Origin: Callaeas wilsoni
Taxonomy: Eukaryota; Chordata; Aves; Passeriformes; Callaeidae
NCBI GenBank assembly: GCA_013398955.1
Contig: VWPU01002055.1
Coordinates: 1 to 64,000 of the forward strand
Direction: 5' to 3'
DNA length: 64,000 nt
The notes beneath the pieces are model-generated. The model did no database searches. It saw only the letters and a program-made list of their open reading frames with translations, and was not told the DNA's origin. Each line of letters begins with the position of its first letter. The stretch's first letter is position 1. Below, piece after piece: positions 1 to 13,300 of the stretch. The translations under genes were made by a program, and so were the position numbers.

Positions 1-3000
1 GAATTTTTAGCCTGGAGAAAAGGCTGTGTTCAATCGCTGCATGATACACTGATAGAAATATTGTCCAGGAAGACAAAAAGTAATAGAAATATTACTTTGA
101 GCTTTCTTTGACAGTGCTCTTGTAGTAGTTGGGGAAAAAAAATGTAAATAAAATGAGGTGATTCTTCTTTTTGTATGTATTCTGAAATGCTGAATTAACA
201 GGTAAGACTCAGAACACAGAGTTGCAGAGCTGCCACAGAAGTCTGGAAGTCAGCTGCCAGGTACATATACCCCGAGAGGTAAGGTAAGACTTCGATCATG
301 TCTTTTTATTTGTGAATATTCTGCATACATTCTCATAGTAATGAATTTGCTAAAAGTTTTTCAAGTACTGTGACATTTCAACTGGAAATGTTTTTTTTCC
401 TTGCAATGCCGAGGGATTTGTCCCACAACACACCCAGGAATATTAAACAAGGTCTTAGTCTATACATACTTTGTATCCAAGTATCTTAGTATGTTATTAG
501 TATCAAACACTACTTTTTTCACTTCTTTAAAAATCTTTTTAGAAAGAACAATGGAATTACTGGCATGCAATGAAATTAGAATCACATGCAAGTCACAGTT
601 CTGCAAAACTAAAAAATAGTCTACAGGACAATTTTAAATAATCTGCGACTATTTTCTTGTTATGTTTTCTAAATGCTCAGCCTCAAAATCAGCTGGTTTA
701 TGCTAAGCATTCAAAACCTTTACATTATTTTTTAATTAAATCTAATGTGGGTAGATTTATCTCTTTGTACACTGGTCTACATTGCCTGCAGGTTTAGGTA
801 CATAAATAATTTACTGGTTTAACAACACTTGACAGATCATCTGAGCTGTGGGAACTGCATGCACAGCAGATGAGAAGCAAATCCAGTTAATTTAGATGGC
901 AACTAAGGGACAGCAAAATACCTTTTTTACCTTCTGCTTAAGATTGTACACACACACAGCTGCTGTGCCCCTGTATACATCCAAGGTAGCATAGTAACTG
1001 GCTTCCTTTCTCTTGAGAGAGATCTTGTGCAATCAATTGTTTTCTGGTTTTCCCTTTTACACAAACCACACTGCTTTACCTCTATTCAAGGTCTTGCAGA
1101 AGAAAATATCCTAACCCGACAACATCTGTCTCCCTAATTCCAGCTGACATGAAAAGAAAGTATTTTTTTGAGAAACAGATTACTAAAAAAGAAAGAGAAA
1201 GGAGGGTACAATGTGTAAGAAGTCAAATTTGAAACTGAATCACAAAGAACAAAGTTAATTACATATTTAACTTTCTCCCTAAAAAATACTCGTCACACTG
1301 TCCATCTTCTGTAGTTTTAAAAAGTCTCTGATCATTGAAAATATTTCCTTTTCGTTCATCTTCTATTACAGCTAAGGAATAGCCTTCTAAAAGATGTATG
1401 CATTGCTCTTATTAGCCTACCAGGCTCCCAGAAGAACTACCTCTCCAGCTGGCTTCTCATCCTCTCTGCTTTAGCTTACAAGTAGTCATCAGGAAGTTAC
1501 CCCAAAACCAGAACAGACTGAACCTAAAATTATTTAGGAAGGTAATATAGTTGATACATCAAACCGGTTTGTTTGTGGGTTTTTTACTTCTTGCATTCAT
1601 TTATATTCTTTTTATTTCTCAGCAGGTGTGTGTGATGTGGTGTCTTATAAACCCTTAAAATTCTTCTTGTGTATAGAACACTCTACTGAAGCGTTGCCTT
1701 AAGATATTTTTTGTCACACTCACACACTTTTAGAGGAGATCTGAAGAGTTCCTAAAAAGTTCTGTATCTATGTAATTTACATAAATAATGATGACTGTTC
1801 ATACAAAAGGTAAAATCACCAGGAATTACTCTTCCTCAGCATTTAACATCGATGGCCCTGTTGTTCCTCGAGACACAGATTTCTAGAATGAGTGGGAGTC
1901 CACTCATCCTCTTGCACTGCTCACTGTGTGGGATGTTGCCCCTGTGCAGAGGGACTGGAGAGACAGGATACACTGCAGGGTTCACTGACCTAGAACATGC
2001 CTTGGAAAAAGGACTGCACAACATGCTGGGTTTTGGACACTAAATTTGCTTCGCCCTAGGTTTCCCCGAGGTGAGGATTGCCTGCAAGCCAAAGGAAGGA
2101 CATGCCTTACTCCCAAACTAAGGAGCTCTTACCAAATGCCCATTTGGATTTTCATTCCTGAAAGATATTCTGGCAGTAATCTCTCATCACTTCTTTTGCC
2201 TTTCTATAAATTGTATTAAGAATCTTTGTCCTCACAAAAGAATTAGACCAGCATATATGCAACTTAGATCTAGGAAAAGAATTTTCATGTCAGAAGTTGT
2301 AAAAAAAAACAACCAGTCAATTAAATGCAATAGCATTTTTTGTTGGGTAATTTGCAGGAAAAAATTTGATTACTTGGAAATTACTGCTCTAGAAAAGCTA
2401 ATTTCTTTGTATGCATAATTGTAAATACTTAAAAGTAATTAGGAAATATACTTCATAGGCAATTTTAAAATTTAAAAAAAATGAAAACATAATCATTATT
2501 GCTATAAAGCATTTTTGCAAAACTGCACATTCTTTTTAACTGTTAAAGGCAGTTATTCTTCTAGCTTACCAATTCTGTGGCTTAGAACAAAGGCCCAACA
2601 TTAATTAAACCTAGTTGGCATCATCAGGTTATCTGGTGTTATACTATAAAGTGAATGGAAAGTGAATTTTGAATTCTCAGTATCTATAGTTTATTCTTTC
2701 AGTTTTTAATGAGTCCTCAGAAAGTCTGATAGCTTTGCAAGGTATTTACTGCCCTTTGCAGATCCCATGTATCTCTGACTTGGGGAACTTCAGAAGGCAC
2801 CAAAAGACCACCTCCGTAAGAACAACGAAGTCCCAATCAAACCAAGCTCTTGCTGGTGGTCAGGGTGTTAATGGGCACAGAGCTATAGAAAGTCTGTGTC
2901 GATGTTAAGAATTCTTTTAACTATGTGTGTTCTCAGCCTGTTCTCCTCATTCCTTTTCCCAGCAACAGCAGACAGAAGTATCTGGCTGCACAGACCTGGA

Positions 3001-3133
3001 ATTTACTTTGTCCCCATACCAACTGTATTAAACTACCAAAACAGCATGCACAGGCACATGCATGTTTAATCTCATTTCTTTGCTCAATTATAGCTTTATT
3101 TTTAAAGCTACCCTTTTTCTGGTTTCCTTAAAG
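1..3133. other. Unique AT-rich DNA, no gene recognised
   Basis: No coding exon, RNA gene or transposon was recognised here. The open frames are short (about 60-70 codons) and have no recognisable domain. The pair at 1,836-2,024 (-) and 1,852-2,043 (+) looks alike on both strands only because it spans a small palindrome at 1,888-1,907: 8-bp arms ATGAGTGG and CCACTCAT around a 4-base loop. This is most simply intergenic or intronic background. Confidence 0.6.
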
Positions 3134-3208
3134 CTTTTTTCTTTTTTTCTTTTTTTCTTTTTTTCCTTTTTTTTGTTTGTTTGTTTTTTGTCTCGGTTTT
3201 TTTTTTCC
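3134..3208. repeat. Pyrimidine simple repeat, period 8
   Basis: Cytosines at 3,141, 3,149, 3,157 and 3,165 are each separated by seven thymines, giving a regular CTTTTTTT unit. The tract then passes into GTTT units and a further T run ending near 3,208. The strand is almost purely pyrimidine. It is a low-complexity tract with no coding potential, and its length is probably polymorphic. Confidence 0.9.
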
Positions 3209-4023
3209 ACAGAGATAGAATGAGAAGCAACAGATCTAAGTTGGATAAGCTACAGTAAAAAATGCTATACTACTATGGAGGGTGAAATACCAGAACAATT
3301 TGACCAATTTCCCAAGAGTGGCTTTGAAGTACCCTTAAATTGTTCATGACTCAAATAGACCTCGATGTGAGAAACTTGATTCAATAAGACCTGCTCTGAA
3401 CACATGCTTGAACAAAAATTCTGGAGCTCCTCTCTGCACTCAATTATTCTACAAAACTGTGGAAGCATGTGCCTGTGTTTTCCATTAAAATTAAGTTACA
3501 AGACCTGAAACTGCAGAAATAGGGTGAGGAGGACAAAATACTATGACTGTAGCCTTGCAATGAGTCCAATCCAGAGAGAGATTTTTGGCTCTTGCTCTCA
3601 ACACTCCTATTCATTTTCTCTTGAAGGCAAAGCACATAAGCACAAATTAAAACCAAAACTCCTACTTTCATCCTAATCAGAAAGACACATAGTCTAGGTC
3701 CGTCTTTGCTCTCATGAATCTTAAGACACCTGTGACAGTTATTTCTGCATTTGGCACCAGTAAAGGTGAAATTAGATTTCAAGGGGGAAAAAAAAAAGTG
3801 ATTCAACTACCTCTACCAGAATTCTAGAAAGCTTTTCAGGCCATGAATGCTTATTTCACAGATGCATCTAATAAAAACTTTAGCCTAGTATCACATCCAA
3901 TTGGGATGCACAAAAAGAACCATTCTCCATCAGTTTGCATGGTTTATGTGTCTTCTGTTCAGTCTTCTGGCTCCTGTGAATACTCAGTCCCCATGTAGTT
4001 TACACTCAGATTTTAATTGGTGA
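3209..4023. other. Unique DNA, no gene recognised
   Basis: The longest open frame is 120 codons on the minus strand (3,444-3,806). Its translation shows no domain I know, and the + strand has only scattered stops and starts. I treat it as a chance frame. No repeat family was recognised. Confidence 0.55.
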
Positions 4024-4086
4024 ACAAAAAAAAAAAACAAAACAACAACAAAAAAAAAACAAAAACAAAAAAAGAAAAAACAAAAT
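4024..4086. repeat. A-rich low-complexity tract
   Basis: Long adenine runs are broken by single C or G bases, with CAA units in the middle. It sits about 100 bases before a small GC-rich patch (about 4,185-4,340). The minus-strand reading across it gives the poly-Phe string of a spurious open frame at 4,006-4,236. I could not attach the tract to any retrotransposon body. Confidence 0.9.
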
Positions 4087-4184
4087 ACATACTGAGAGGA
4101 AACTTTCTAACTTAAAATAACCCTGATTGAGCAGAAAGGTGGATAACACTACACTACTGTTCTCCTTCTCTGACTCCCCACTGC

Positions 4185-4345
4185 TGTTTTGTCCTGTTCC
4201 TGCCTGTGGCAAAGCCCAGCTCCCAGCCCCTTGCACTGCCAGCCCCTGGTCCAGGTCCAGTCCCTGGGGCCGTGCTGCCTCCTACAGGAGCCAGGCAGTT
4301 GGATCCACCGGGGGTCTGGTTCCAGTCTGCTGCAAACCCTTTAAA
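4185..4345. other. Small GC-rich patch of unknown nature
   Basis: This roughly 160-base interval is much richer in G and C than its surroundings, with repeated CAGCCCC and GGTCCAG-like words and few CpG dinucleotides. Overlapping frames run through it (+ 4,127-4,360, + 4,206-4,544, - 4,006-4,236), but none shows a known domain. It could be a decayed repeat, a regulatory patch or a remnant of an exon. I cannot decide. Confidence 0.4.
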
Positions 4346-7300
4346 CCTGCTAGATTGTGAAATCCTTCAGCAATGTCCAACTGCTGGATCCTTGGCTTTG
4401 TTAGATACACTCAATAGGCAGAACCAAGGAGAGTTGTCTTTTCTTTTCCTTACACACACAGCATTATCAGCAATTCTGTGGCCAACATCTACTGTATTTT
4501 TCAAGCTTCAATATATACTCAAAATATGTAAGTTCACATTTTAGGTAATGAAATTATGTTCAATTCTCCTATGAATTCTTTCATTCATTTCCTAAATTGA
4601 TTTAAAAAACCAGTAGTGAAAACAGCAGTCAATTCTGGTCATCAGCTTCTCAACACAACAACAAAAAGGTCTTCACCATTGAAAAAGCACCATGGATAAC
4701 ACAGTGCATAGTGTGTTAGCAATACAGCTAAAACATAATTTTGAACAGGAAATTTAAAATTATACAAAAGCCACCTAAAACCTCAGTAACTAAAAATTTC
4801 ATTAATGTATAAGTTTTTCCTTGGGACAAATAAAATAAGTGAGTTCTCTGTATCTTGTTACTTACATGTTAATCTAGCATACAGACAGAACACAAGTGAG
4901 AAATTTGGTCCCTAAAACTATGTTTTATCAAAATAAAAAATACTAGTGGGTGGCTATGAAATATATTTTGTAGTAAAGGGAAAGAATAATAAACTAGCAA
5001 ACCACAACCTGAAATGCGAACCTGCTATTCTATTTTTGCTGAATATACTTTCAGGTTTTATTTCAGAAAACAAGTAAATACAACTGTGAAACATCCTCTC
5101 ACAACAAGAGCTAACCCAGTTATGGCTTGTAAATAGATAGATATCATCTGTTTACAGGAAACTAGGGATTTTTATCCACTTGTGATTGCTTTTGCTTAAA
5201 ACCTAGAATATTTTCTGGATGCTTTATCAGTAAACAGAGACATTCCAAATCAAGATATAGGAATAATCACCCTTTCACTAAAAGTGTTCACTACTTTACC
5301 TCTGATAATATAAATGCAATTTTTGCATTTTCACTTGATGATACAAGTAGCTGTACATCAACTTTAAATCTATTCTTTTAATAAGAGTGTATTAACTTTG
5401 GTGTTACTGCTTCTTTGTTTCAGCCATGACCTTCAGCTATAAGGTTTATGCAGCTCAACTGATTATTCTTGTCCACAAGTTTGCACTTATCTATAAAGGA
5501 ATCCTGTATTAAATTTGTGTTTGGGCCAAAAACCTTGTTTTTCCTAAGACCTAAAAATTTATTTGATGATAATGTCTAAATATGAAGAAAATTCACATAA
5601 AAGCAATGTGATATTCTAACTTGGTCAAAGAGGGTTTTGTTTTGTTGCAGTTCACACACAGGATATTACTATCTTTTCAAATGCTATCGTTTTACAAGCC
5701 AGAAAAACCCATGAAAACAGATAATTGCTCAGCAACCACTTCCGTGAGTCGTGTTGTGCCCTGTACTGATCACGATAATGTCACAACAGTGTTTTGCTGT
5801 TGCCTTCAATGGCATTAGGCTTATGCACAATGCTCGTCTGCTTAAATTGTCCCCTGTTGACTGGCGCAGCTCAGAAAGGACTTCTGTTGCCAACAGCTAA
5901 CAAGCTCTCCCTTTATAGCAAGTGCTACAGGCCCACGGGTTTGAAGTGGAAGGATCAGAGTTCTTAGATCTCAGATTTGTGAAGCTTCTTAAAGCTTTTC
6001 ATTAAATTCAGCTAATTTCAGAACTGCAGGATAGTAAAGTTATTCTGGTTTTGCAATCCAATGATACAGTGTTCTTTTCTTTTTTTATTCTTTCTATTTA
6101 CATAATACATTTGGAAGCTGAATATGAAAACCGTGGTGCATATTTTCCCAATATATTCTGCAGTCCATGCCAAGCTGGTGTTATTTATTGACTGAGGTTG
6201 TTTGGACTGTCTCAAATTAGGGTAAAAATGTCTTACAAGCATGTATTTTGATTGTACTGCAAGTTGTTATAATAAAAATTAAAGCAAAATGCATTGAAAA
6301 AGGCTTAGATACAAATCAATATAGGGGAAACCCAATACACAGATTTTCCACCATATGGAAGGCAATGCATCTGGCGTTGTATTGTAAGAAAAGATTTAAG
6401 TCTTAACAAGTGAAATCATACTGTCATTTGCAGAAAAACAAAAAATAATGCTCAATAAGACTCTCAAGAGATCTGCTCTGAAATACCAGTCAGGAGACAA
6501 AATGTCAAAATTGCATAAAAATACACAGACTATACTTTTATCAATTTATATTGCCTCATGAGATTTGTCAGACAATAAAGGGTGACATTACATTTTACAT
6601 CAGGTATCTTTTCCAGAAGGGGGGAGCAGGGGGTGGGAAGAAAGAGAGAATTATCTTTCTGACACTGATATTTTGAGAGGGGTTTTAAAATATATATATG
6701 CACAGTTTCATTCCTGCAAGCCAAAACTCCCTAAATAAGGTACATGTACATAATTAAATTCTTTTTATAAGGGTTTGAACTTCTTCTTATTGTCGAATAT
6801 TTTAAACTGTGTCATTGACAGTGCAGACAGCCATTTAGTAATTCAAATAGGACACTGCTCTGTGAATGTCACATCAGGATATCGACATTTTTCTCGCAGC
6901 TGAGATATTCCCAAACTTTATATTTAACATCATGATGAGGTATTGCCTTATCACTGTGTAGTGTCTACAAATATCTAAAGATTAGAAAGGATACTTGCAT
7001 TTAAATGCAACTGACATACAGAATGCTCAGATATTTTGTATTTCTGTATTATAATAATCAATTATGGCAAACAATGCCTTTTCATACCAAAATTTGGGTA
7101 AAATCTCCTTTGAATTCTACATGAGAGGTCAAACACACCAGTAAAGCCCAAGCTAAGGAAAGGTTTGAATAGATGCTGCCCTTCAGCATCGTGAGGAGTG
7201 CCGCTGTCTCTCTGAACTGCATAGACCCGACACAGGAGGGTGCCTTTGCTGATTTTGGGAACCTTGCTGTACCTCCCCTGAGAGGTCTGTAGCCAGCTAA

Positions 7301-10300
7301 AAAACAAGGAAAAGGTTCATGGCTCTTCACCTGCAGTTATACGTGTGCACTATGGAAAAACCTTCCAGCCTTAAATCTTTTTAATAGACTTCAAAAATTC
7401 ATATTTGTTTAAAGTAAAGTATATTTAAAGAAAGATAGTAACAACAGCACACTAAAAGCAGATATTAAACTTATTTGTTACAGTACCCATGAACTACATA
7501 CCCACAGTGTTTAAGTGTTCTTCGGGCCAAAAGGTCTTCACTTCAGGGCGTATTCGAAACAGGTGTCCTCATCTAAGATAGAGTTGACTAACCCTGCCTG
7601 GTAGCATGTATTTTGGAGACAGAAAGAACTTTTCTGCAATACCTCTAATTTTACTTCTCCTTCCTGTCTAGCTAAATAAGCTATGGAGCAAATCTCTACG
7701 GAAAGGAAATGCATAAAGCAGAAAGAAAAGAATGAAAATTAAAACAACATGCAGAGAAAAGAAATATCTTCTACTAAAGAATTAGCGTGAATTTAAAAAA
7801 CAAAAAACAAACAAGAAACTATCAACACATCACCAACTTTTATCAGCACAGTATATAACACATTACACAGCTATACAAACTATATTTTACATTTGATATC
7901 TTTTATTTACTTGAAAGCAACATTGCTAAGCTTGAGCTGCAACTACATATGAAAAATTCGATTTTCAAAGATGGAGGTGTTACTGAGGCTAGTTTATACT
8001 ATCTTCAATAACACCAAGTGATGACAGGTGAAAGTGAGTTGTTAATTAGTGAATTTCAACCTTATATCCTTTTGCTCACAATAATGAATCTAATTAAATA
8101 CATTTTATGATTTTTCTTAAGCTACAACAGACATCTCTATTAGTATTAGAATATTAAAACTCTTTGTGAATCAATCTGTCTGTGGCCAAAATAATGTTTA
8201 AACTCTGTGCAACAATCAAAGCTACAGCTGTAGGTATTATAGGTACTGTTGGTCTTCTACTGCCAGAACCTAGCACTGCTGTAACAAAAGCATTCTGTCC
8301 TGCACCAGAAGAATACAATAGCTAGTTGAGTTATGAAATTTCAATTTCTTCAGATGAAATCCATCACAAACTGTAATTCAATATATAACGCTAATTCCTG
8401 TATCATCACTGCCAGTACTGCTAATCTCTTTATACTTAATGAACTTTACCATATAAGCTTTCAAATAATTAACTAACTCCTCTGAAAACTATTTTATAAT
8501 GTGACTTTCTGAAAGAGAGATGAAAAAAAATTTCCCTCTTTTGGTTATTTGGTTATTTGAAACTCAGATTTAAGTATCTGTTAAGCACAAAAATTTGGTA
8601 CAGAGATACCATCTATGTCTACAGAGCTGAAAGGTACAAATTTTAACCTTAGGGTTAAGAAGATTATGAATCTGGGTTTCCCACATCACAGATAAAGTCT
8701 GGAATCACTGAAACGCAACAAAAATGTGAATCAGTATTGCATCTGTCTTAATGGCTGTTTCTTAAAATACTTACTTTGTTCTTTCAAGGAACACGCACAG
8801 CTGCTTGTCCTCAGTAAGACACTACAGGTTCCCGATTCTGCATGAGAGGAGTCACTAAATGCTTCTCAGGCATAACAATTCAAACACATCCCCGTGCCGA
8901 GCATTTCTTGACTTCACGTCTCTCTGCACCGTGTGTAGACATTCTGGTGCGTTACTCTGAGACAGGCTGCAGAAACCAGTCAGGGATACAAAATTACTTA
9001 TTCTAGTCTCTGTGACTTGTTTTAGGAGATACACTGTCTCCTAAAGGCACACTCTCCGCAAGGCAGACAGAATTTTCTACAAATATGAAAATATGGAAGT
9101 CTATTTCACCCTTCCATTCTGTTAGTGCCTGCCTGTTAAATGAAACTGTATTTTACCAAATAACATGTAAACAGTTCACATCACAGTGATAATTGGAATA
9201 ATAAAAAAAAAGTATTTTTAGTAAAGTTTCAAAGGTTATGATAATGCTTAAACAATGTATTAAATCTGAAACTTTATTTTCAATGAACCATTTATTACAC
9301 AGTTTAATTCTTAAAGAAAACACATCTATTTAAACCCTAGTTCAAATCTAAGATACAAAGTTTTTCCCTGCTAACATGTGGGATGAAACTTACTGAAAAA
9401 CATTCACCTGAACCATATTTTGCAACCAAAGCAATTGCTTCAAAATCTTTAGGTATTTCCCAGAAATTACTGCAATTGAAATTCCAAGATGAAAATATTT
9501 TTGTTAACGCCACATGGATAGAATTCATTTTGGATTAACTTGTTTAAAAGTTGTTATTTCTGCGGTGTACAAGTGCTGTTTGTGTCATTCTTTAAGATTA
9601 AGATGAATGGTTGACTGAAACATAATGAAAAATGGACTAACATGGACCAAAGAAGCAAACAGCATTTATGATCAGAACATCACTCTATAAAAGATGATGC
9701 AGTAAAGGTTAGCTATAAGGATTTAGAGCTTTTACAACTTTCCTGGTCAGGGCAACTGCCATTAAAGAGGAGTGCTCTCAGAAGAAAGGTAAAGAAATCT
9801 GCATAAACTTTCAGTGTATTTTCAAAACAGTTAGGAAGCTGAGACAAGCCAAGACAACAGAGATTAAATGCTAATCTAGAAGTTAAACTAACCTTGATGC
9901 TGAAGTGTGAAAATACATATATTTTTACTTTCCTTTACTAGTTCATGACAATATGTGGTAAAAGCAAGTATGTCATCAATTCTAAGATAGGGAGACTGCA
10001 AAAGACATTGAACATTTTGAGGATCAGACAATAATGCTAATATTGATTGTTACTAATTCTCACAGAAGAAAAAGTTTCAACTTCCTTATAATAAGTCAAT
10101 GGGCAAATGGAAGTATTTATTTTAAAGAAGACTTATGTGATTCTAGATGTAATATAAAGATTAAAATTCCTCAGATTTTTGGGTTTTGTCCCATCTCACC
10201 TGTGGTAACTTTTCACCAGCTCTATGCAAGTAAATTACAAGTATTCTACAACAATGACAGCAAAATTACATTCTTCAACTGCTTCAAATTAGCAGTTTTT

Positions 10301-13300
10301 TCCCCATGCCCATTATGTATAAGTTCCATTCTTAACCTTCAAGTATAATAGTGATTATCAAAACACTAATGAGACAAAGTAAAAACAGCCTACGGTGTCA
10401 CTCAAACGAGAATCACCGCAAAATAACAGAATACATAGTTAAGCATCTTCCAAACCAAAAACTCTTAAATGAACACTTGGAGTGACAGTTCCGTCAAATA
10501 CTAAAACTACTAGATAAGATCTATGTGAGGTATGTCAGCAGGAGGGACAGTAGTATTTGTATTACTCGCAATTTATGCAAAGTGTAACACTTAATAGTTA
10601 TTTCAACATTTCTGCTGATACTATGATTTTTTTAAGGACTATTCCCTTCATACTTTTTATTTTTTATTATACCAAAACTTTTTACACTGGATCTAATTGG
10701 CCCCTTTCTACTTTTGAGGTTCACCTCTCAGTCAACAGTCCCCAAGCTGCTTGCTGCAGCCATGAGCATAGTTTACACTAATACTTCTCGAGTTAGGCTT
10801 GAGCCAAAGCCCACAACAACATCTATTTCAGACTTAATTCATCTAAGAATTTCTTATCTCAAAGACATTGCATGTCTGAGTCATTTACATTTTTTAAAGA
10901 AGATCTGCAACTCTTCTATTCTGTTTGGAAAGGAGACTAACATCACAGAACTTAAGAAACAAACTGTGGAAAAATAATTTGCCATGACCTGTAATTCAGT
11001 GTGATCACAGTTCTCCAAGCGCACATGAATGGTTTCTACAATAGAAGACACTTCTGAGGCAAGAAGGTAAGACAGACTGCCAATTTATAGGACTATTTAA
11101 TTGTAAATCATTGTGTCAGATTTTTCATACATGAACTGAATCATCTGGCTATTTCTAACATAGATTCTTTCACTCTTCTACAAAGTGCAAAACTCCACTG
11201 ACTGACATTCATGCTTTTCTCTGCTACAAGATCATGCTTGCCAAGAACATCCACATTCATTTGTCACACAGTACATATGAAACATGTTCTCTTTCTGAAA
11301 CTCAGTGTTCTTGCATTACACCTAAGGTAGGCCTGTGTCAGTCAAGGTAAGATTTAGACTTTGGTTGTAAAACTATAAAAATACAAATATAGGAGACACA
11401 TTCTAACCTTCAAAAGAATTCAGATGAAATAGAAGGTTTGTTGTAAATAAAGGGTAAGCACTACACAAAAGAGCATTAAAACTCATAAAGGTGGCAACTT
11501 TCAAAGTGTTCTACAAAGCTTATCAAATGAAATTTATTACATTTGCACCTGACAGCAGAATTGCCAACACTTTTGAGCTCCAAAACACTGACTCATGAGA
11601 AGAAGGGGAGTAAAACTTTCTCTTTCTCACCTCTTCTCCTCCCCTACTTTGTTGCTGTTGCTGCATGTGAACTTTTTGCTGTTGTTCTGTATTACTTCTC
11701 ACCTAGGTGCTCCTTAAAATCCACAGGAAATAATACAGAAATTTCAGAGGACATAGAAATTTAGTACTCAAGAAATTCCACTTTTTAAAAAAATATCTTG
11801 GTTATAAAAAAGGAAAAATACAAAAGAAAATAAATAGATAGTATTGGAGTGCATTCTTGCATTTAAATTCTATTTTGCGTGGACACCTGTCAAACAGGCT
11901 TCTGGGAGTCAGGCAGTCATTAACCTGATTTATATCTTCTAGGGAGGTGTTATGTGCTCCTCTCATTTGTTCCACACATTAGCAGCTAGTAAGTAGCAAA
12001 CGAAATCACAGGATACTAGTTTAGCTTTGTCTAAGATGGGTAATTTGTTAGACTGCAATACTTCTGCAAAGAGTTATTTATCTCTCACGATTCAGTTGGC
12101 TGACATCTGGGGTTGGCAACACCTGACAGTGCACTTAATGAGTTCACCAGTGTTTCCACTGGAACTGCTGACTTTCGTAATTGCAACATTACATTTACTT
12201 TAGGAAAAAAAAAGTACAAACCTGAATGCAATGAATTAAAAAGGTCAGTGAAATAAATGTTACTTTTTGTGCTAAGACAGATAGTCTGTAAATGGTAAAG
12301 AGAAAGGGAGACAAAACTTTTCATACATAAATTTTCACTGATATATAGTCAGAAGAATATTTATTTCATAACATTTCCTATCATTTAAAAAAAAAGTACT
12401 TTACACTCATGAATGTTTTAAACAGTTAATAAATCACAGTCAAATTAACTTAAACAAGACAGTTGTTTATCCTCTCTTTAAACATTATTTGACCTTTATA
12501 TTCCTGGTCAGCAAACATTTGAAAGTAATTCTGTTGTTTGACTGCAAGCTTGAGTGACTGAAAAACAAATGGGAAACGAGATTTGCACATTAGCTGTAGG
12601 CTTCCCTGGAATATGTGCTCTTGCCAAAGGATACTGTTATCCTAAAACGGAGTCAAGGCTTTATTTGAAGGGTACAAGAATTACTGAAAAGCCTCATTCA
12701 AAGCAGCTTAGCAAAAGTGTAAGTGAGGACTTAGAGACACCGGTTTCACTGGCTTCAGGGATCAGGCTCTTACGCTTCTAAAAGTGCATCTGTGCCTGCC
12801 ATCGGCACTGATGCCATCTGTACCTCATGAGGAAGGTAACAGCAGTTTACGAATCCTTTTTCCGCCCCCCCCCCAAGAAAATATATTATTTTATAGAGTT
12901 TTGTGCATATTTGACTCAAATATGACTAAGACATTCTTTTAAAAGACTTATCTCATGTAAATGACGCCTTTTCCTGTTTTTTTAAGAACTTAAATATATT
13001 TATTTGTCTTAAGTGGTTTGTAAAATGTATCAGCAAACTGTAGCCATGATGACAATTCCCCTACTCCCTATATCTACAGCGTTTTAGCTATGCCGAAAAT
13101 TTTTATCCCCAAAGCACAGAAAGGAGCAATAACCCTGTCTATCTACAGATTCTTAGCATTATCTAATATAGTCAAAAAATTAATAAATAATAGTATACAA
13201 TCTACAATTTGTATCACAAAAATATTTTTCACATATTTATGAATTCTTTTGGACTACCACTAAAATGTGCCATAAATAACTTATTGATTATGTGTACATT

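Noticed and set aside
1836..2043. Mirror-like open frames on both strands (MSGxPLIL in each)
   Set aside because: Explained by the 8-bp palindrome at 1,888-1,907 being read on both strands.
3444..3806. Minus-strand open frame of 120 codons
   Set aside because: No known domain and a residue mix typical of random AT-rich translation. No exon borders were seen.
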